A DNA stretch of 64,000 nt from Sphingomonas sp. RIT328 (GCF_000632225.1 NZ_JFYV01000054.1:103177-167176), one strand, 5' to 3'; positions 17,503 through 27,714 are shown, counted from the first letter of the stretch. Notes: generated by a model not told the origin, from the sequence alone. Numbers and translations: made by a program.

Positions 17503-18948
17503 ATGGACTTGACCACGCTCATCATCGCGATCCTCGCGCTTGCCGCCGGCCTGCTGGTCGGCTGGCTGCTCGCCAACCGCAAGGCGGCGACGCTCGCCGC
17601 CGATCTCGCGGTGGCGCAGAGCCGGGCGGCGGACCTCGATCTCGTCAGCCGCACCCGCGACGCGGTCGAGCGCGAGCGCAACGAAGCGATGCGCGAACTG
17701 GCCGCGCTGCGCGCGCAGGCGGATGATCGCGCCGCGACCCTCGATGCGCTGCGCGACGAGCTCGCCGCGGTGCGCGCCGACCGCGATGCCGCCCGGACCG
17801 GGCTGGCCACCACGCGTGCGCAGATCGAGGCGTTCGAGGCGCGGCTCGTCGACATGCGTGACGCCAAGGAGCAGATGGCGGCGCAGTTCAACGATCTCGC
17901 CAACAAGGCGCTGACCGATGCGCAGAAGGCCTTCCTCGACCGCGCCGAGGCACGCTTCCGCCAGTCCGAGGAACTCGCCGGCAACAACCTCAAATCCCTG
18001 CTCCAGCCGGTCAACGAACGCCTCGCCCGCTACGAGGAGGGCGTCGCCAAGGTCGAGGCCGAGCGCCGCGACGCCTTCGGCGATCTCAAGGGCCAGATCG
18101 AGCAGATGCGGCTCGGCCAGGAGCGCGTGTCGGGTGAGGCGGCCAAGCTGGTCAATGCGTTGCGCAACGCCCCCAAGGCCCGCGGCCGCTGGGGCGAGCA
18201 GCAGCTGCGCAACGTACTCGAGACCTGCGGCCTTGCCGAACATACCGATTTCGCGATGGAGGTCAGCGTCGCCGACGGCGAGGGCGGCCGGTTGCGCCCC
18301 GACGCCATCGTCCGCGTCCCCGGCGGCAAGTCGCTGATCATCGATGCCAAGGTCTCGCTCAACGCCTATCAGGATGCGTTCGGCGCGGTCGACGAGGCGG
18401 AGCGCCACATCGGCCTGACCGCCCACGCCGCGTCGATGCGGGCGCATATCAATGGCCTGTCCGCCAAGGCCTATTGGGCGCAGTTCGACGACACGCCCGA
18501 ATATGTCGTGATGTTCGTCCCCGGCGAGCATTTCCTCTCCGCCGCGCTCGAACATGATGCGGGGCTGTGGGACTATGCCTTCGACAAGAGGGTGCTGCTG
18601 GCGACGCCGACCAATTTGATCGCAATCGCGCGGACGGTGGCGGCGGTCTGGCGACAGGAGAAGCTGGCGACCGAGGCGCGGGCGATCGGCGCGCTCGGCA
18701 AGGAATTGTACGACCGGCTTGCCAAGGCGGGCGAGGATCTCCGCAAGGTCGGCGGCGGGTTGACCACCGCGGTCAACAATTACAACAATTTCGTTTCGAG
18801 CTTCGAAAGCCGCGCGTTGGTCTCGGCGCGCAAGTTCCGCGACCTCAACATCGAGCCGGGCGCGCGGGAGATCGGCGTCGCGGAACCCGTCGAGGCGCTG
18901 GCGCGCTACGGCGAGGAAGCGCTGCGCCTCCCCGATGCGGCGGAATAG
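17503..18948 (+). CDS. rmuC: DNA recombination protein RmuC
   Basis: 481 aa protein with an N-terminal membrane anchor (LTTLIIAILALAAGLLVGWL, residues 3-22), a long coiled coil (about 30-175, rich in Ala, Arg and Glu) and a C-terminal nuclease-like RmuC domain (about 200-460). Recognisable segments are NAPKARGRWGEQQLRNVLE, SLIIDAKVSLNAYQDA, EYVVMFVPGEHFLSAALE and LLATPTNLIAIARTVAAVW. RmuC limits recombination at inverted repeats in E. coli; its role here is inferred. The preceding 178-base gap holds a GC-rich inverted repeat (17342-17358) and then an AT-richer stretch likely to carry its promoter. Confidence 0.93.
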   Translation: MDLTTLIIAILALAAGLLVGWLLANRKAATLAADLAVAQSRAADLDLVSRTRDAVERERNEAMRELAALRAQADDRAATLDALRDELAAVRADRDAARTGLATTRAQIEAFEARLVDMRDAKEQMAAQFNDLANKALTDAQKAFLDRAEARFRQSEELAGNNLKSLLQPVNERLARYEEGVAKVEAERRDAFGDLKGQIEQMRLGQERVSGEAAKLVNALRNAPKARGRWGEQQLRNVLETCGLAEHTDFAMEVSVADGEGGRLRPDAIVRVPGGKSLIIDAKVSLNAYQDAFGAVDEAERHIGLTAHAASMRAHINGLSAKAYWAQFDDTPEYVVMFVPGEHFLSAALEHDAGLWDYAFDKRVLLATPTNLIAIARTVAAVWRQEKLATEARAIGALGKELYDRLAKAGEDLRKVGGGLTTAVNNYNNFVSSFESRALVSARKFRDLNIEPGAREIGVAEPVEALARYGEEALRLPDAAE

Positions 18949-18959
18949 AGGAGCGGGTG

Positions 18960-19190
18960 ATGAAGGCCATGTACGACGGCGATGTCATCATGGATCAGGA
19001 CGGCCGGTTGTCCGGCATGGTCGCGGGTGACGTGATCGTGCGGCCGGGCTGCACCGTGCGGATCAGCGGGATGGTCGGCGGCGACGTCTATGTCGAAGCG
19101 GGCGCCTCCGCGCGGATCAGCGGCATGGTCTCCGGCCGGATCGTCAACCGCGGCGGCGCGATTCGCGTCACCGGCATGGTCGGCGGCTAG
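18960..19190 (+). CDS. Small repeat protein, predicted mini beta-helix (bactofilin-like)
   Basis: Predicted 76 aa protein built from repeats of about 18 residues: GMVAGDV at residue 19, GMVGGDV at 37, GMVSGRI at 55 and GMVGG at 72. Each repeat is preceded by R(L/I/V)(S/T). The pattern of short beta strands with Gly turns is what is expected of a right-handed beta-helix such as bactofilin or polymer-forming cytoskeletal proteins, but it is shorter than true bactofilins (about 100-150 aa). A strong ribosome site (GAGGAG, 18948-18953) precedes the ATG, 11 bases after the rmuC stop, so it is probably co-transcribed. The gene is real on repeat structure and ribosome site; the function is unknown. 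Confidence 0.65.
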   Translation: MKAMYDGDVIMDQDGRLSGMVAGDVIVRPGCTVRISGMVGGDVYVEAGASARISGMVSGRIVNRGGAIRVTGMVGG

Positions 19191-19241
19191 ACTGATCGGC
19201 AAGACGTTGATTTGGCGGCGGCCGAATACAGGGCGGGTGTC

Positions 19242-19445
19242 CTACCGGCGGCCATCGTGATAGCCGAATGGCTCTTTCTCACCGGTGCAGATATCAAAGC
19301 GATCGGGCTCGATCGTTTCGATTAAGGTGTTCGACTTGTCCAAGTCGTCCCAGGATGGAACTCCTGGACAGGTCTTGATGCCGTCCGGAGCGGCTCGATG
19401 GTCCCTGCCGCTGCGTGATCTCGCCCCCGGCGGGGACGAGGCCAT
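19242..19445 (-). CDS. Possible small protein coupled to a TrmH-type methyltransferase
   Basis: 67 aa ORF whose ATG directly abuts the stop of the upstream methyltransferase gene (TGA ATG), a typical coupling geometry. The C-terminal half reads like a natural acidic protein (SWDDLDKSNTLIETIEPDRF, then DICTGEKEPFGYHDGRR) and is less GC-biased than shadow ORFs in this genome. I recognise no family, and an ORF on the opposite strand (19285-19488) overlaps it. It could equally be the decayed tail of a longer gene. Confidence 0.35.
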   Translation of the reverse strand: MASSPPGARSRSGRDHRAAPDGIKTCPGVPSWDDLDKSNTLIETIEPDRFDICTGEKEPFGYHDGRR

Positions 19446-20258
19446 TCAGGCCCGATCGCCCTCGCCGTGCTGCGCCAGCACCTCATAGGCCATCACCGCG
19501 GTCGCCACCGCGGCGTTGAGGCTGTCCGCCTTGCCGAGCATCGGGATCTTGACCAGCAGGTTGCACGCCGCGGCATAGTCCGCGGGCATGCCCTGCGCCT
19601 CGTTACCGGTCAGCAGGAAGGTCGGCGTGGCATAGCGTGCGGCGCGATAGTCGTGATCGGTATCGAGACTGAGTCCGACGAGCTGGCCCGGCCCCTCACG
19701 CAGCCAGCCGAGGAAAGCGTCCCAGTCGCTGCGCACCACCGGCACGGTGAACAGCGCCCCCATGCTCGCGCGGACCGCCTCGACCGAAAAGGGATCGACG
19801 CATTCGCCGATCAGGATCAGCCCGCCCGCGCCGACCGCATCGGCGGTGCGCAGGATCGTGCCGAGATTGCCCGGATCGCGCAGCCGCTCGGCGACCAGCC
19901 AGATCGCCGCGCTGCCGCGGTCGAGGTCGGCAAGCGTCCGGTCGAACTCGTCGAACACGCCAACCACCGCCTGCGGATTGTCCTTGCCGGACAGCTTGCT
20001 GAGGATGTCGGGCGTGGTCTGGATCGATTCGCCGCCCGCCATCTCGACGTCGATCGACAGGGCATGGACCAGCGGATGATCGGCATTGCCCGCCGCGTAG
20101 AAGAGGATGCGCGGCAGCCGCCCGGTCTCGCGCGCTTCGGTGAGGATGCGCAGCCCCTCCGCCATGAACTGCCGGGCGCCGCGGCGATGGCGCTTGTCGC
20201 GCAGCTCGCGGGCATATTTGACGAGCGGGTTGGAAAAGGCGGTGATCTCACGGGGCAT
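19446..20258 (-). CDS. TrmH/SpoU family RNA methyltransferase
   Basis: 270 aa SAM-dependent RNA 2'-O-methyltransferase with the knotted SPOUT fold. An N-terminal substrate-binding domain (residues 1-105, starting MPREITAFSNPLVKYARELR) precedes the catalytic domain. The catalytic domain has motif 1 ERLRDPGNLGTILRTADAVG, motif 2 LLTGNEAQGM and motif 3 IPMLGKADSLNAAVATAVMA, the last forming the SAM-binding knot. It follows HPr by 39 bases and probably ends the PTS operon, perhaps with the tiny ORF after it. The RNA target (rRNA or tRNA) cannot be read from the sequence. Confidence 0.92.
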   Translation of the reverse strand: MPREITAFSNPLVKYARELRDKRHRRGARQFMAEGLRILTEARETGRLPRILFYAAGNADHPLVHALSIDVEMAGGESIQTTPDILSKLSGKDNPQAVVGVFDEFDRTLADLDRGSAAIWLVAERLRDPGNLGTILRTADAVGAGGLILIGECVDPFSVEAVRASMGALFTVPVVRSDWDAFLGWLREGPGQLVGLSLDTDHDYRAARYATPTFLLTGNEAQGMPADYAAACNLLVKIPMLGKADSLNAAVATAVMAYEVLAQHGEGDRA

Positions 20259-20297
20259 GGCGACTCCCCTCCGTCACGGCGGCGGGTCGGCGCAAGC

Positions 20298-20573
20298 TCA
20301 ATCTTCGCCGAACTTGGCCTCGACCAGCTCGCACAGCGCGCCGACCGCCGCTTCGGCCCCGTCGCCGCAGGCGCTGATCGTGATCGCATCGCCCTTGGCG
20401 GCGCCGAGCATCATCAGCCCCATGATCGACGTGCCGGTCACCGCGCCATCGTCCTTGCGGACATGCACTTCGACCGGCTGGGTCGAGGCGAGCGTGACGA
20501 ACTTGGCGCTCGCCCGCGCGTGGAGACCGCGCTTGTTGGTGATCGTGACGGTGCGGGCGACCTCGTCGCTCAT
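20298..20573 (-). CDS. ptsH: Phosphocarrier protein HPr
   Basis: 91 aa phosphocarrier. The active-site His18 is in NKRGLHARASAKFV, and the regulatory Ser49, the target of HPr kinase, is in GTSIMGLMML. No sugar-specific EIIB/EIIC genes are nearby, so this is most likely a regulatory (Ntr-like or incomplete) PTS, as known in many alphaproteobacteria. The ATG overlaps the EIIA stop (ATGA). The presence of HprK in the same operon supports control by phosphorylation at both His18 and Ser49. Enzyme I is not in the window. Confidence 0.94.
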   Translation of the reverse strand: MSDEVARTVTITNKRGLHARASAKFVTLASTQPVEVHVRKDDGAVTGTSIMGLMMLGAAKGDAITISACGDGAEAAVGALCELVEAKFGED

Positions 20574-20995
20574 GCCGCCGCCTCGCCTAGCACCTCGGAG
20601 GCGACCGAGATGTATTTGCGGCCCGCCTCACGCGCCGCGGCGACCGCCTCGACCACCTTCATCGACTTGCGCGCCGACCCCAGGCGGATCAGCATCGGCA
20701 GGTTCATCCCCGCGATCACCTCGACCCGGCCGCGCTCCATCAGCGAGATGGCGAGGTTGGAGGGCGTGCCGCCGAACAGATCGGTGAGCACGATCACGCC
20801 GCGCCCGGCATCGACCGCGCCGATCGCCGCGGCGATGTCGGCGCGTCGCTCTTCCATATCGTCGTCGGGACCGATCGCGATCGTCGCGATGCGATCCTGC
20901 GGTCCGACGACGTGGATCATCGCGGTCACGAATTCTTCGGCGAGCCGCCCATGCGTCACCAGAACCAGGCCAATCATCTCAGATACGTTACTCAT
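20570..20995 (-). CDS. PTS EIIA component, mannose (Man) type
   Basis: 141 aa cytoplasmic EIIA-Man domain with phosphorylatable His15 in LVLVTHGRLAEEF and the loop VLTDLFGGTPSNLAISLM. It stands alone, without the EIIB, EIIC and EIID parts of a mannose transporter, so it is probably a regulatory phospho-acceptor rather than a transport component; this is established for similar alphaproteobacterial operons and inferred here. It overlaps RapZ upstream and HPr downstream by 4 bases each. Confidence 0.92.
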   Translation of the reverse strand: MSNVSEMIGLVLVTHGRLAEEFVTAMIHVVGPQDRIATIAIGPDDDMEERRADIAAAIGAVDAGRGVIVLTDLFGGTPSNLAISLMERGRVEVIAGMNLPMLIRLGSARKSMKVVEAVAAAREAGRKYISVASEVLGEAAA

Positions 20996-21903
20996 TTGCT
21001 GGCCGGCGGCCCCTCGAGCGAGTCCTGCGGTGCGGCCGCGAGGTCGCGATGCGTGATGGTGGGGGAAAAACCGGCATTACGCAACCGGTAGCCGAGATGC
21101 TCGGCGACATGGACCGACCGGTGTCTCCCTCCGGTACAGCCGATCGCGACGCTGACATAGGATTTGCCCTCGGCGCGATAGCGCGGAATCAGCAGTTCGA
21201 GCAGGTCGCCGATCTGCGCCATCGCGGCGGGATACGCCGGATCGTCGGCGACATAGGCGCTGACGTCGGCATCGAGTCCGGTGCCCGGACGCAGCGCCGG
21301 GTCCCAGTGCGGATTGCGCAGGAAGCGCATGTCGAAGACGAGGTCGGCGTTGCGCGGCAGGCCGCGCGCGAAGCCGAACGACTGGATCGACAGCACCGGT
21401 TCGTCGGCACCGGTCCGCGAAAAGGTGGTGCGCACCTGTTGCGCGAGGGCGTTGGCCGACAGGTCGGTGGTGTCGATCAGCCGGTTCGCCCAGTCGCGCA
21501 AGGGGCGGAGCAGCTCGCGTTCGCGCGCGATGCCGTCGCCCGCCGGCCGATCGGGCGCGAGCGGATGGCGCCGCCGCGTCTCCGAATAGCGACGCTCCAG
21601 CTCCGCTCCCGAACAGTCGAGGAACAGCATGCCGATATCGAGGCCGTGATCGTCGCGCAGCAGCCGGATCCGTTCGACGATCCGGGTCGGATCGAAATCG
21701 CGGGTGCGCGCCCCGATGCCGATCGCCAGCGGCTGGCTGTCGTCCGCGGTGGCGGCGGCGAGCGGCGCGTCGAGCAGCCGGTCGAGCAGCACCAAGGGCA
21801 GATTGTCGACCACCTCCCAGCCGAGGTCTTCGAGCGTTTTCAGCACCGTCGATTTGCCGGCGCCGGACAGGCCGGTGACGAGCAGGATATCCTTGGTCAT
21901 CAT
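20992..21903 (-). CDS. rapZ: RNase adapter / nucleotide-binding protein RapZ
   Basis: 303 aa P-loop protein of the RapZ (YvcJ) family. Walker A is GLSGAGKST near residue 11, followed by DLGWEVVDNLPLVLLDRLL. The C-terminal domain includes DMRFLRNPHWDPALRP and the conserved IGCTGGRHRSVHVAEHL. In E. coli RapZ guides a small RNA controlling GlmS; in alphaproteobacteria its place beside HprK and PTS genes suggests a link to metabolic signalling, but its client here is unknown. Two ATG codons open the gene (21903 and 21900). It lies 4 bases after the hprK stop and overlaps the EIIA start. Confidence 0.94.
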   Translation of the reverse strand: MMTKDILLVTGLSGAGKSTVLKTLEDLGWEVVDNLPLVLLDRLLDAPLAAATADDSQPLAIGIGARTRDFDPTRIVERIRLLRDDHGLDIGMLFLDCSGAELERRYSETRRRHPLAPDRPAGDGIARERELLRPLRDWANRLIDTTDLSANALAQQVRTTFSRTGADEPVLSIQSFGFARGLPRNADLVFDMRFLRNPHWDPALRPGTGLDADVSAYVADDPAYPAAMAQIGDLLELLIPRYRAEGKSYVSVAIGCTGGRHRSVHVAEHLGYRLRNAGFSPTITHRDLAAAPQDSLEGPPASK

Positions 21904-21907
21904 ACCC

Positions 21908-22336
21908 TCATTCCGGCGTCGCCTCGGGCTGGCGCAACGCCCATTCGATCTTCAGCGGCGTGGCGGCGTGGAAGGCATCGAGCGCGATCTCGCGCACCGC
22001 GATTCCCGCCAGCATCCGCGTCGCGCGCTCTGGCATGCGCGAGGGGGGCACGTCGAGCCGGACGATCAGTGCGACCGGCACCGCATCGCGCGACGCCATC
22101 CGGACGATGCCGATCCCGCGCACTTCGATCTGCCCGCGGATCGTCGCCGGGGCGCTGGCGAGCACGGTGGCGTCGACGCGCGCCAGCACCGTCTGGTCGT
22201 CGCTCACCAGCGTCGCCCCGCGGTCGATCAGCCGCAGCGCGAGGTCGGACTTGCCGGCCCCCGGCGGTCCTTCGAGCAGCACGGCGCGGTCGCCGATCGC
22301 GACGCAGGTCGCATGGCGGCGCTCGGACCCGGTCAT
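21908..22336 (-). CDS. hprK: HPr kinase/phosphorylase, short alphaproteobacterial form
   Basis: 142 aa, only the C-terminal catalytic domain of the about 310 aa Firmicute enzyme; the short form is normal in alphaproteobacteria. Walker A is EGPPGAGKSDLALRLI, followed by ATLVSDDQTVL and the GQIEVRGIGIVRM segment. It should phosphorylate and dephosphorylate the regulatory Ser of HPr encoded three genes on. The ATG overlaps the chvG stop (ATGA), so the kinase is coupled to the two-component system. Confidence 0.92.
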   Translation of the reverse strand: MTGSERRHATCVAIGDRAVLLEGPPGAGKSDLALRLIDRGATLVSDDQTVLARVDATVLASAPATIRGQIEVRGIGIVRMASRDAVPVALIVRLDVPPSRMPERATRMLAGIAVREIALDAFHAATPLKIEWALRQPEATPE

Positions 22337-23904
22337 GACGGTTCGAGCGGCAGGCGGACGACGAAGCGCGCGCCGCCGAGCCGGTCCTCGCGCGACTCGA
22401 CCAGGATGCTGCCCTGATGCGCCTCGACGATCGTCCGCGCGATGGCGAGGCCGAGCCCCGAATGCTGGCCGAACGCCTCGCTTTCCGGGCGGATCGACTG
22501 GAAGCGGCGGAAGATCGCCTCGCGCGCCTCCTCGGGCACGCCGGGGCCTTCGTCCTCGACGCGGATGATGAGATCGGCGTCGTCGCGGGTGACGGCGATG
22601 GCGATCAGCGCGCCGTCGGGCGAGAAGGAGAGGGCGTTGTCGATCAGATTGTCGAATACGCGTTCGAGCCGCGCGCCCTCGCCGAGCGTGACCAGCGGCG
22701 CACCGACCTGATCGAAGCGCAGCCGCACCCCGCGCTCGACGCCGCGCGACAGGCGCTGCGCGACGAGCGCTGCGAGCATCTCGGCGACGTCGATACTCTC
22801 GAACTTGGCGCGGCTGAGCTGCGCGTCGAGCCGCGAGGCTTCGGAGATGTCGGTGATCAGCCGGTCGAGCCGATGCACGTCGTCGCGGACGATCGACAGC
22901 AAGCGCGCGCGCAGCTCCGGATCGCGCACCGCGTCGAGCCCTTCGACCGCCGAACGCAGCGAGGCGAGGGGGTTCTTCATCTCATGCGTCACGTCGGCGG
23001 CGAACGCCTCGGTCGCGTCGATCCGTGCCCGCAGCGCGAGGCTCATGTCGGACAGCGCGCGGGCGAGGCTGCCGATCTCGTCCCGGCGGGACGGCAGACG
23101 CGGCACGACGACCTCGCGTGCGCGACCCAGCCTGACCCGCACCGCGGCGCGCGCCAGCCGGCGCAGCGGCCGCACGATCGTCCGCGCGAGGAACAGCGAC
23201 AGCAGCACCGAGACGACCGTCACCAGCAGCAGCACGATGCTGAGCCGGAAGCGCTCGATCCGCACCGTCTGGGTGATGTCGCGAGCGTTGATCGTCGTCA
23301 TCACCACCGCCCCGTCGGGGAGCGGCGCGGCGGCGGTGATCACCGGCGTGCGGTCCGGCGCGCGCCAGACGCTCGCCGAGGTCGCGCCGGTGCGGGCGAC
23401 GCGGACGTCGGGCCATTGCCCGCCGTCGGCGCGCTCGCGGTAGAGCGGCGTGCGTGCGGCGCCGACGATGATGTCGATCCCGGCATCGAGCCAGCGCGCG
23501 ACGACCTGATCCCAGTCCTGTTTGTCGGGATCGAGCAGCACCGCGTTGCGCGAGCCGAGCCGCCGGCTGTCTGCGATCGTCCGTCCGGCGGCATCGAAGG
23601 TGCGCAGCCGCGCATGCGTATCGTGCGCCAGCCGCAGCAGCATCTCGTCACGCTGCCCCGCCGGCACCATCGCCAGCGCCTCGCCGATCAGCCGCGCCTC
23701 GCGGCTCGCCTGTTCGACGCGGCTGTCGACGATGCGGCTGCGGTAGGAATCGAGATAGAAGAAGCCGCCGGCGAGCAGCAGCAGCGCGATGATATTGACC
23801 GCGAGGATGCGCCGGGTGAGCGAGATCTGCCCCGACCAGCGCAAGGCGAGGTCGGCGCCCTCGCCGCGCGCGTCACTCTTCGGAGAATCGGTAGCCGGCG
23901 CCAT
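22333..23904 (-). CDS. chvG: Sensor histidine kinase ChvG
   Basis: Predicted 523 aa membrane sensor. Order: short cytoplasmic N-terminus, TM1 (ILAVNIIALLLLAGGFFYL), a periplasmic stimulus-sensing domain (about residues 46-215), TM2 (IVLLLVTVVSVLLSLFLA), HAMP, HisKA with the phosphorylated His307 in ADVTHEMKNPLASLRS, and HATPase with NLIDNALSFSPDG and EDEGPGVPEEA. In Agrobacterium, Sinorhizobium and Caulobacter, ChvG/ChvI homologs respond to acid and envelope stress. The frame is open further upstream. The ATG at 23904, overlapping chvI by 32 bases, is chosen as the first start giving the usual N-terminus; a TTG at about 23844 is an alternative. Confidence 0.9.
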   Translation of the reverse strand: MAPATDSPKSDARGEGADLALRWSGQISLTRRILAVNIIALLLLAGGFFYLDSYRSRIVDSRVEQASREARLIGEALAMVPAGQRDEMLLRLAHDTHARLRTFDAAGRTIADSRRLGSRNAVLLDPDKQDWDQVVARWLDAGIDIIVGAARTPLYRERADGGQWPDVRVARTGATSASVWRAPDRTPVITAAAPLPDGAVVMTTINARDITQTVRIERFRLSIVLLLVTVVSVLLSLFLARTIVRPLRRLARAAVRVRLGRAREVVVPRLPSRRDEIGSLARALSDMSLALRARIDATEAFAADVTHEMKNPLASLRSAVEGLDAVRDPELRARLLSIVRDDVHRLDRLITDISEASRLDAQLSRAKFESIDVAEMLAALVAQRLSRGVERGVRLRFDQVGAPLVTLGEGARLERVFDNLIDNALSFSPDGALIAIAVTRDDADLIIRVEDEGPGVPEEAREAIFRRFQSIRPESEAFGQHSGLGLAIARTIVEAHQGSILVESREDRLGGARFVVRLPLEPS

Positions 23905-24583
23905 ACAATGTCTCGATCGCGTCGAAGGTGGCATCGACCTGGCGGAACTTGCGGCGCAGGCGCTTGATGTGGCTGTCGATGGTCCGGTCGTCGACGTAGA
24001 TGTCGTCGTGATAGGCGGCATCCATCAGCTGATTGCGCGTCTTGACGATCCCCGGTCGCTGCGCGAGCGTCTCGAGGATCAGGAATTCGGTAACCGTCAG
24101 CGTCACCGGTTCGCCGGCCCACAGGGTGCGATGCCGCGCCGGGTCCATCGACAGCCGCCCGCGGACGAGCGGTTCGACCGCTCCCGCCGCAGCCGGGTCC
24201 TCGGCGGCACTCGCCGTCACGTCGGTGCGGCGCAGGATCGCGCGGATGCGGGCGATCAGCAGCCGCTGGCTGAACGGCTTGGCGATATAATCGTCCGCGC
24301 CCATCGCGAGGCCCAGCGCCTCGTCGAGTTCGTCGTCCTTGCTGGTCAGGAAGATCACCGGGATCTGGCTCTTCTCGCGCAGCCGGCGCAGCAGCTCGAG
24401 TCCGTCCATCCGCGGCATCTTGATGTCGAAGATGGCGAGGTCGGGTGGATTGTCGGTCAGGGCCTTGAGCGCGGTCTCGCCATCCGAATAGACGCGGGTG
24501 AGAAACCCTTCGGTCTGCAATGCGATCGAGACCGAGGTCAGGATATTGCGGTCGTCGTCGACCAGCGCGATCGTCGCGGTCAT
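23873..24583 (-). CDS. chvI: Response regulator ChvI (OmpR family)
   Basis: 236 aa response regulator with an N-terminal receiver (IALVDDDRN, phospho-acceptor Asp53 in LAIFDIKMPRMDG, and IAKPF) and a C-terminal winged helix (GEPVTLTVTEFLILETLAQR, then DRTIDSHIKRLRRKFR and LYGAGYRF). It pairs with ChvG directly downstream. It diverges from pckA across 219 bases; in other alphaproteobacteria ChvI controls pckA and envelope genes, so autoregulation and pckA control from this shared region are plausible. No ChvI site could be assigned by eye. Confidence 0.94.
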   Translation of the reverse strand: MTATIALVDDDRNILTSVSIALQTEGFLTRVYSDGETALKALTDNPPDLAIFDIKMPRMDGLELLRRLREKSQIPVIFLTSKDDELDEALGLAMGADDYIAKPFSQRLLIARIRAILRRTDVTASAAEDPAAAGAVEPLVRGRLSMDPARHRTLWAGEPVTLTVTEFLILETLAQRPGIVKTRNQLMDAAYHDDIYVDDRTIDSHIKRLRRKFRQVDATFDAIETLYGAGYRFSEE

Positions 24584-24699
24584 GCGGGGAAAGCCCTTGC
24601 CACCATCGCATCGCGGTACGGCAAAGCGGCGCGCGGCTCAACCGCGCCGTCGCGGCAAACGCTTCGTCCCAAAGCGGTTCATCTGCGTCGCGTGGCAGT

Positions 24700-24728
24700 T
24701 TGACGCTACGGCCGTGCCTGCCTATGGC
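24700..24728 (+). promoter_or_regulatory. Candidate pckA promoter
   Basis: TTGACG (24700-24705), spacer of 17 bases, TATGGC (24723-24728). It would start transcription near 24735 and give a leader of about 68 bases before pckA. It lies inside the chvI-pckA divergent region. Match by eye only. Confidence 0.4.
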
Positions 24729-24802
24729 TCGGCTTCCACCGGCGTGCGTGCAGACCCTCCCCAGGATGCGCGCGCCGGGTCGATTGCATTGGGAGGATGT
24801 AC

Positions 24803-26410
<1,608 letters not shown>

Positions 26411-26438
26411 TGCTGTCACGGTAGCTTCGCAGGAACGA

Positions 26439-26467
26439 CCATGCGCCGTCACAAAGACGGCGCATGG
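26439..26467. terminator. Perfect 12-bp stem-loop between pckA and btaA
   Basis: CCATGCGCCGTC (26439-26450), loop ACAAA, GACGGCGCATGG (26456-26467). No T-run follows, so it may be a pckA terminator, an attenuator or a protein-binding dyad in the btaA leader. It swallows an ATG at 26464 that would otherwise be the longest btaA start. Confidence 0.5.
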
Positions 26468-26493
26468 GCCGCCCCGTCCACGACGAGGAGCGG

Positions 26494-27714
26494 ATGATGC
26501 GCGGAACACAAAAGGCGGTCGCGGCAGCGATGCAACGGCATGGCCATCTGTCGAAACAGGGCCTGCTCGAACGCGCCTTCACCTGGGCGTTCCGCGGGCT
26601 CGTCTATGCGCAGATCTGGGAAGACCCGGTGGTCGACATGGCGGCGCTCGACATCCGGCCGGACAGCCACCTCGTCACCATCGCCTCGGGCGGCTGCAAC
26701 ATGCTGTCCTATCTCACCGCCGATCCCAAGGCGATCGACGCGGTCGACCTCAACACCGCGCATATCGCGCTCGGCACGTTGAAGCTCGCTGCGGCGCGCC
26801 ACCTGCCCGACCATGTAAGCTTCCACCGCTTCTTCGGTCATGCCGCCAGCCGCGACAATCTCGCCGCCTATCAGACCTATATCCGCCCGCATATCGACGA
26901 GCCGACGCGTTGCTACTGGGAAGGGCGCGACCTCATCGGCCGGCGGCGCATCGCCGGCTTCGCCAGCGGCGTGCACAAGCGCGGCCTGCTCGGCCGGTTC
27001 ATCGGCGCCGCGCATCTGCTCGCCCGGCTCAACGGCGTTGACCCACGACAGCTTCTCGCGGCGGAGACGATCGAGGAACAGCGCGCGATCTTCGAACGCG
27101 ATTTCGCCCCGGTGTTCGATCGCGGCTTCGTCAAATGGCTGACCGACCAGCCGGCCTCGCTGTTCGGCCTCGGCATTCCGCCGGCGCAGTTCGAGGCGCT
27201 CGCCGGCGACGGACGAATGGCGGCGGTGCTGCGCCAGCGGCTCGAGAAGCTCGCCTGCGGATTCGACCTGCGGGACAATTATTTCGCGTGGCAGGCCTTC
27301 GGTCGCCGCTATGGCGACGGTCCATCCGCACCGCTGCCGCCCTATCTGCAGGCGGAGCATCACGATGCCATCGTCGCGCGCGTCGACCGCATCACGCTGC
27401 GCCACGCCAATATGACCGATCATCTCGCCGCGCTGCCCGCCGCCTCGCGCGATCGCTACATCCTGCTCGACGCGCAGGACTGGATGACCGACGAGCAGCT
27501 CGGCGCCTTGTGGAGAGAGATCACCCGCACCGCGCGGCCGGGTGCGCGCATCCTGTTCCGCACCGCGGGCGAGGCGGATATCATCCCCGGCCGCGTCCCC
27601 GATGCGATCGTCGCGCACTGGCGCTATCGCGCCGACGAGTCGCGCGCCTTCACCGCGCAGGACCGGTCGGCGATCTACGGCGGGGTCCACCTCTACGCGC
27701 GCGCCGATGATTGA
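26494..27714 (+). CDS. btaA: BtaA-like S-adenosylmethionine:diacylglycerol 3-amino-3-carboxypropyltransferase (DUF3419)
   Basis: Predicted 406 aa enzyme that transfers the aminocarboxypropyl group of SAM to diacylglycerol, the first step to the phosphorus-free betaine lipid DGTS. Typical DUF3419 segments: FTWAFRGLVYAQIWEDPVVD, LVTIASGGCNMLSYLTADPK, VDLNTAHIALGTLKLAAARH, FFGHAASRDN and the C-terminal LLDAQDWMTDEQLGALWREI. The ATG at 26494 (or 26497) follows GAGGAG at 26485-26490; the longer start at 26464 is buried in a hairpin. It overlaps the methyltransferase gene by 8 bases, the classical btaA-btaB pair. A half Pho-box-like CTGTCAC lies at 26413. Confidence 0.88.
   Translation: MMRGTQKAVAAAMQRHGHLSKQGLLERAFTWAFRGLVYAQIWEDPVVDMAALDIRPDSHLVTIASGGCNMLSYLTADPKAIDAVDLNTAHIALGTLKLAAARHLPDHVSFHRFFGHAASRDNLAAYQTYIRPHIDEPTRCYWEGRDLIGRRRIAGFASGVHKRGLLGRFIGAAHLLARLNGVDPRQLLAAETIEEQRAIFERDFAPVFDRGFVKWLTDQPASLFGLGIPPAQFEALAGDGRMAAVLRQRLEKLACGFDLRDNYFAWQAFGRRYGDGPSAPLPPYLQAEHHDAIVARVDRITLRHANMTDHLAALPAASRDRYILLDAQDWMTDEQLGALWREITRTARPGARILFRTAGEADIIPGRVPDAIVAHWRYRADESRAFTAQDRSAIYGGVHLYARADD

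Noticed and set aside
20298..20995. EIIA and HPr taken as part of a mannose transporter
   Set aside because: No EIIB, EIIC or EIID genes are present; the chvGI-hprK-rapZ context points to regulation.
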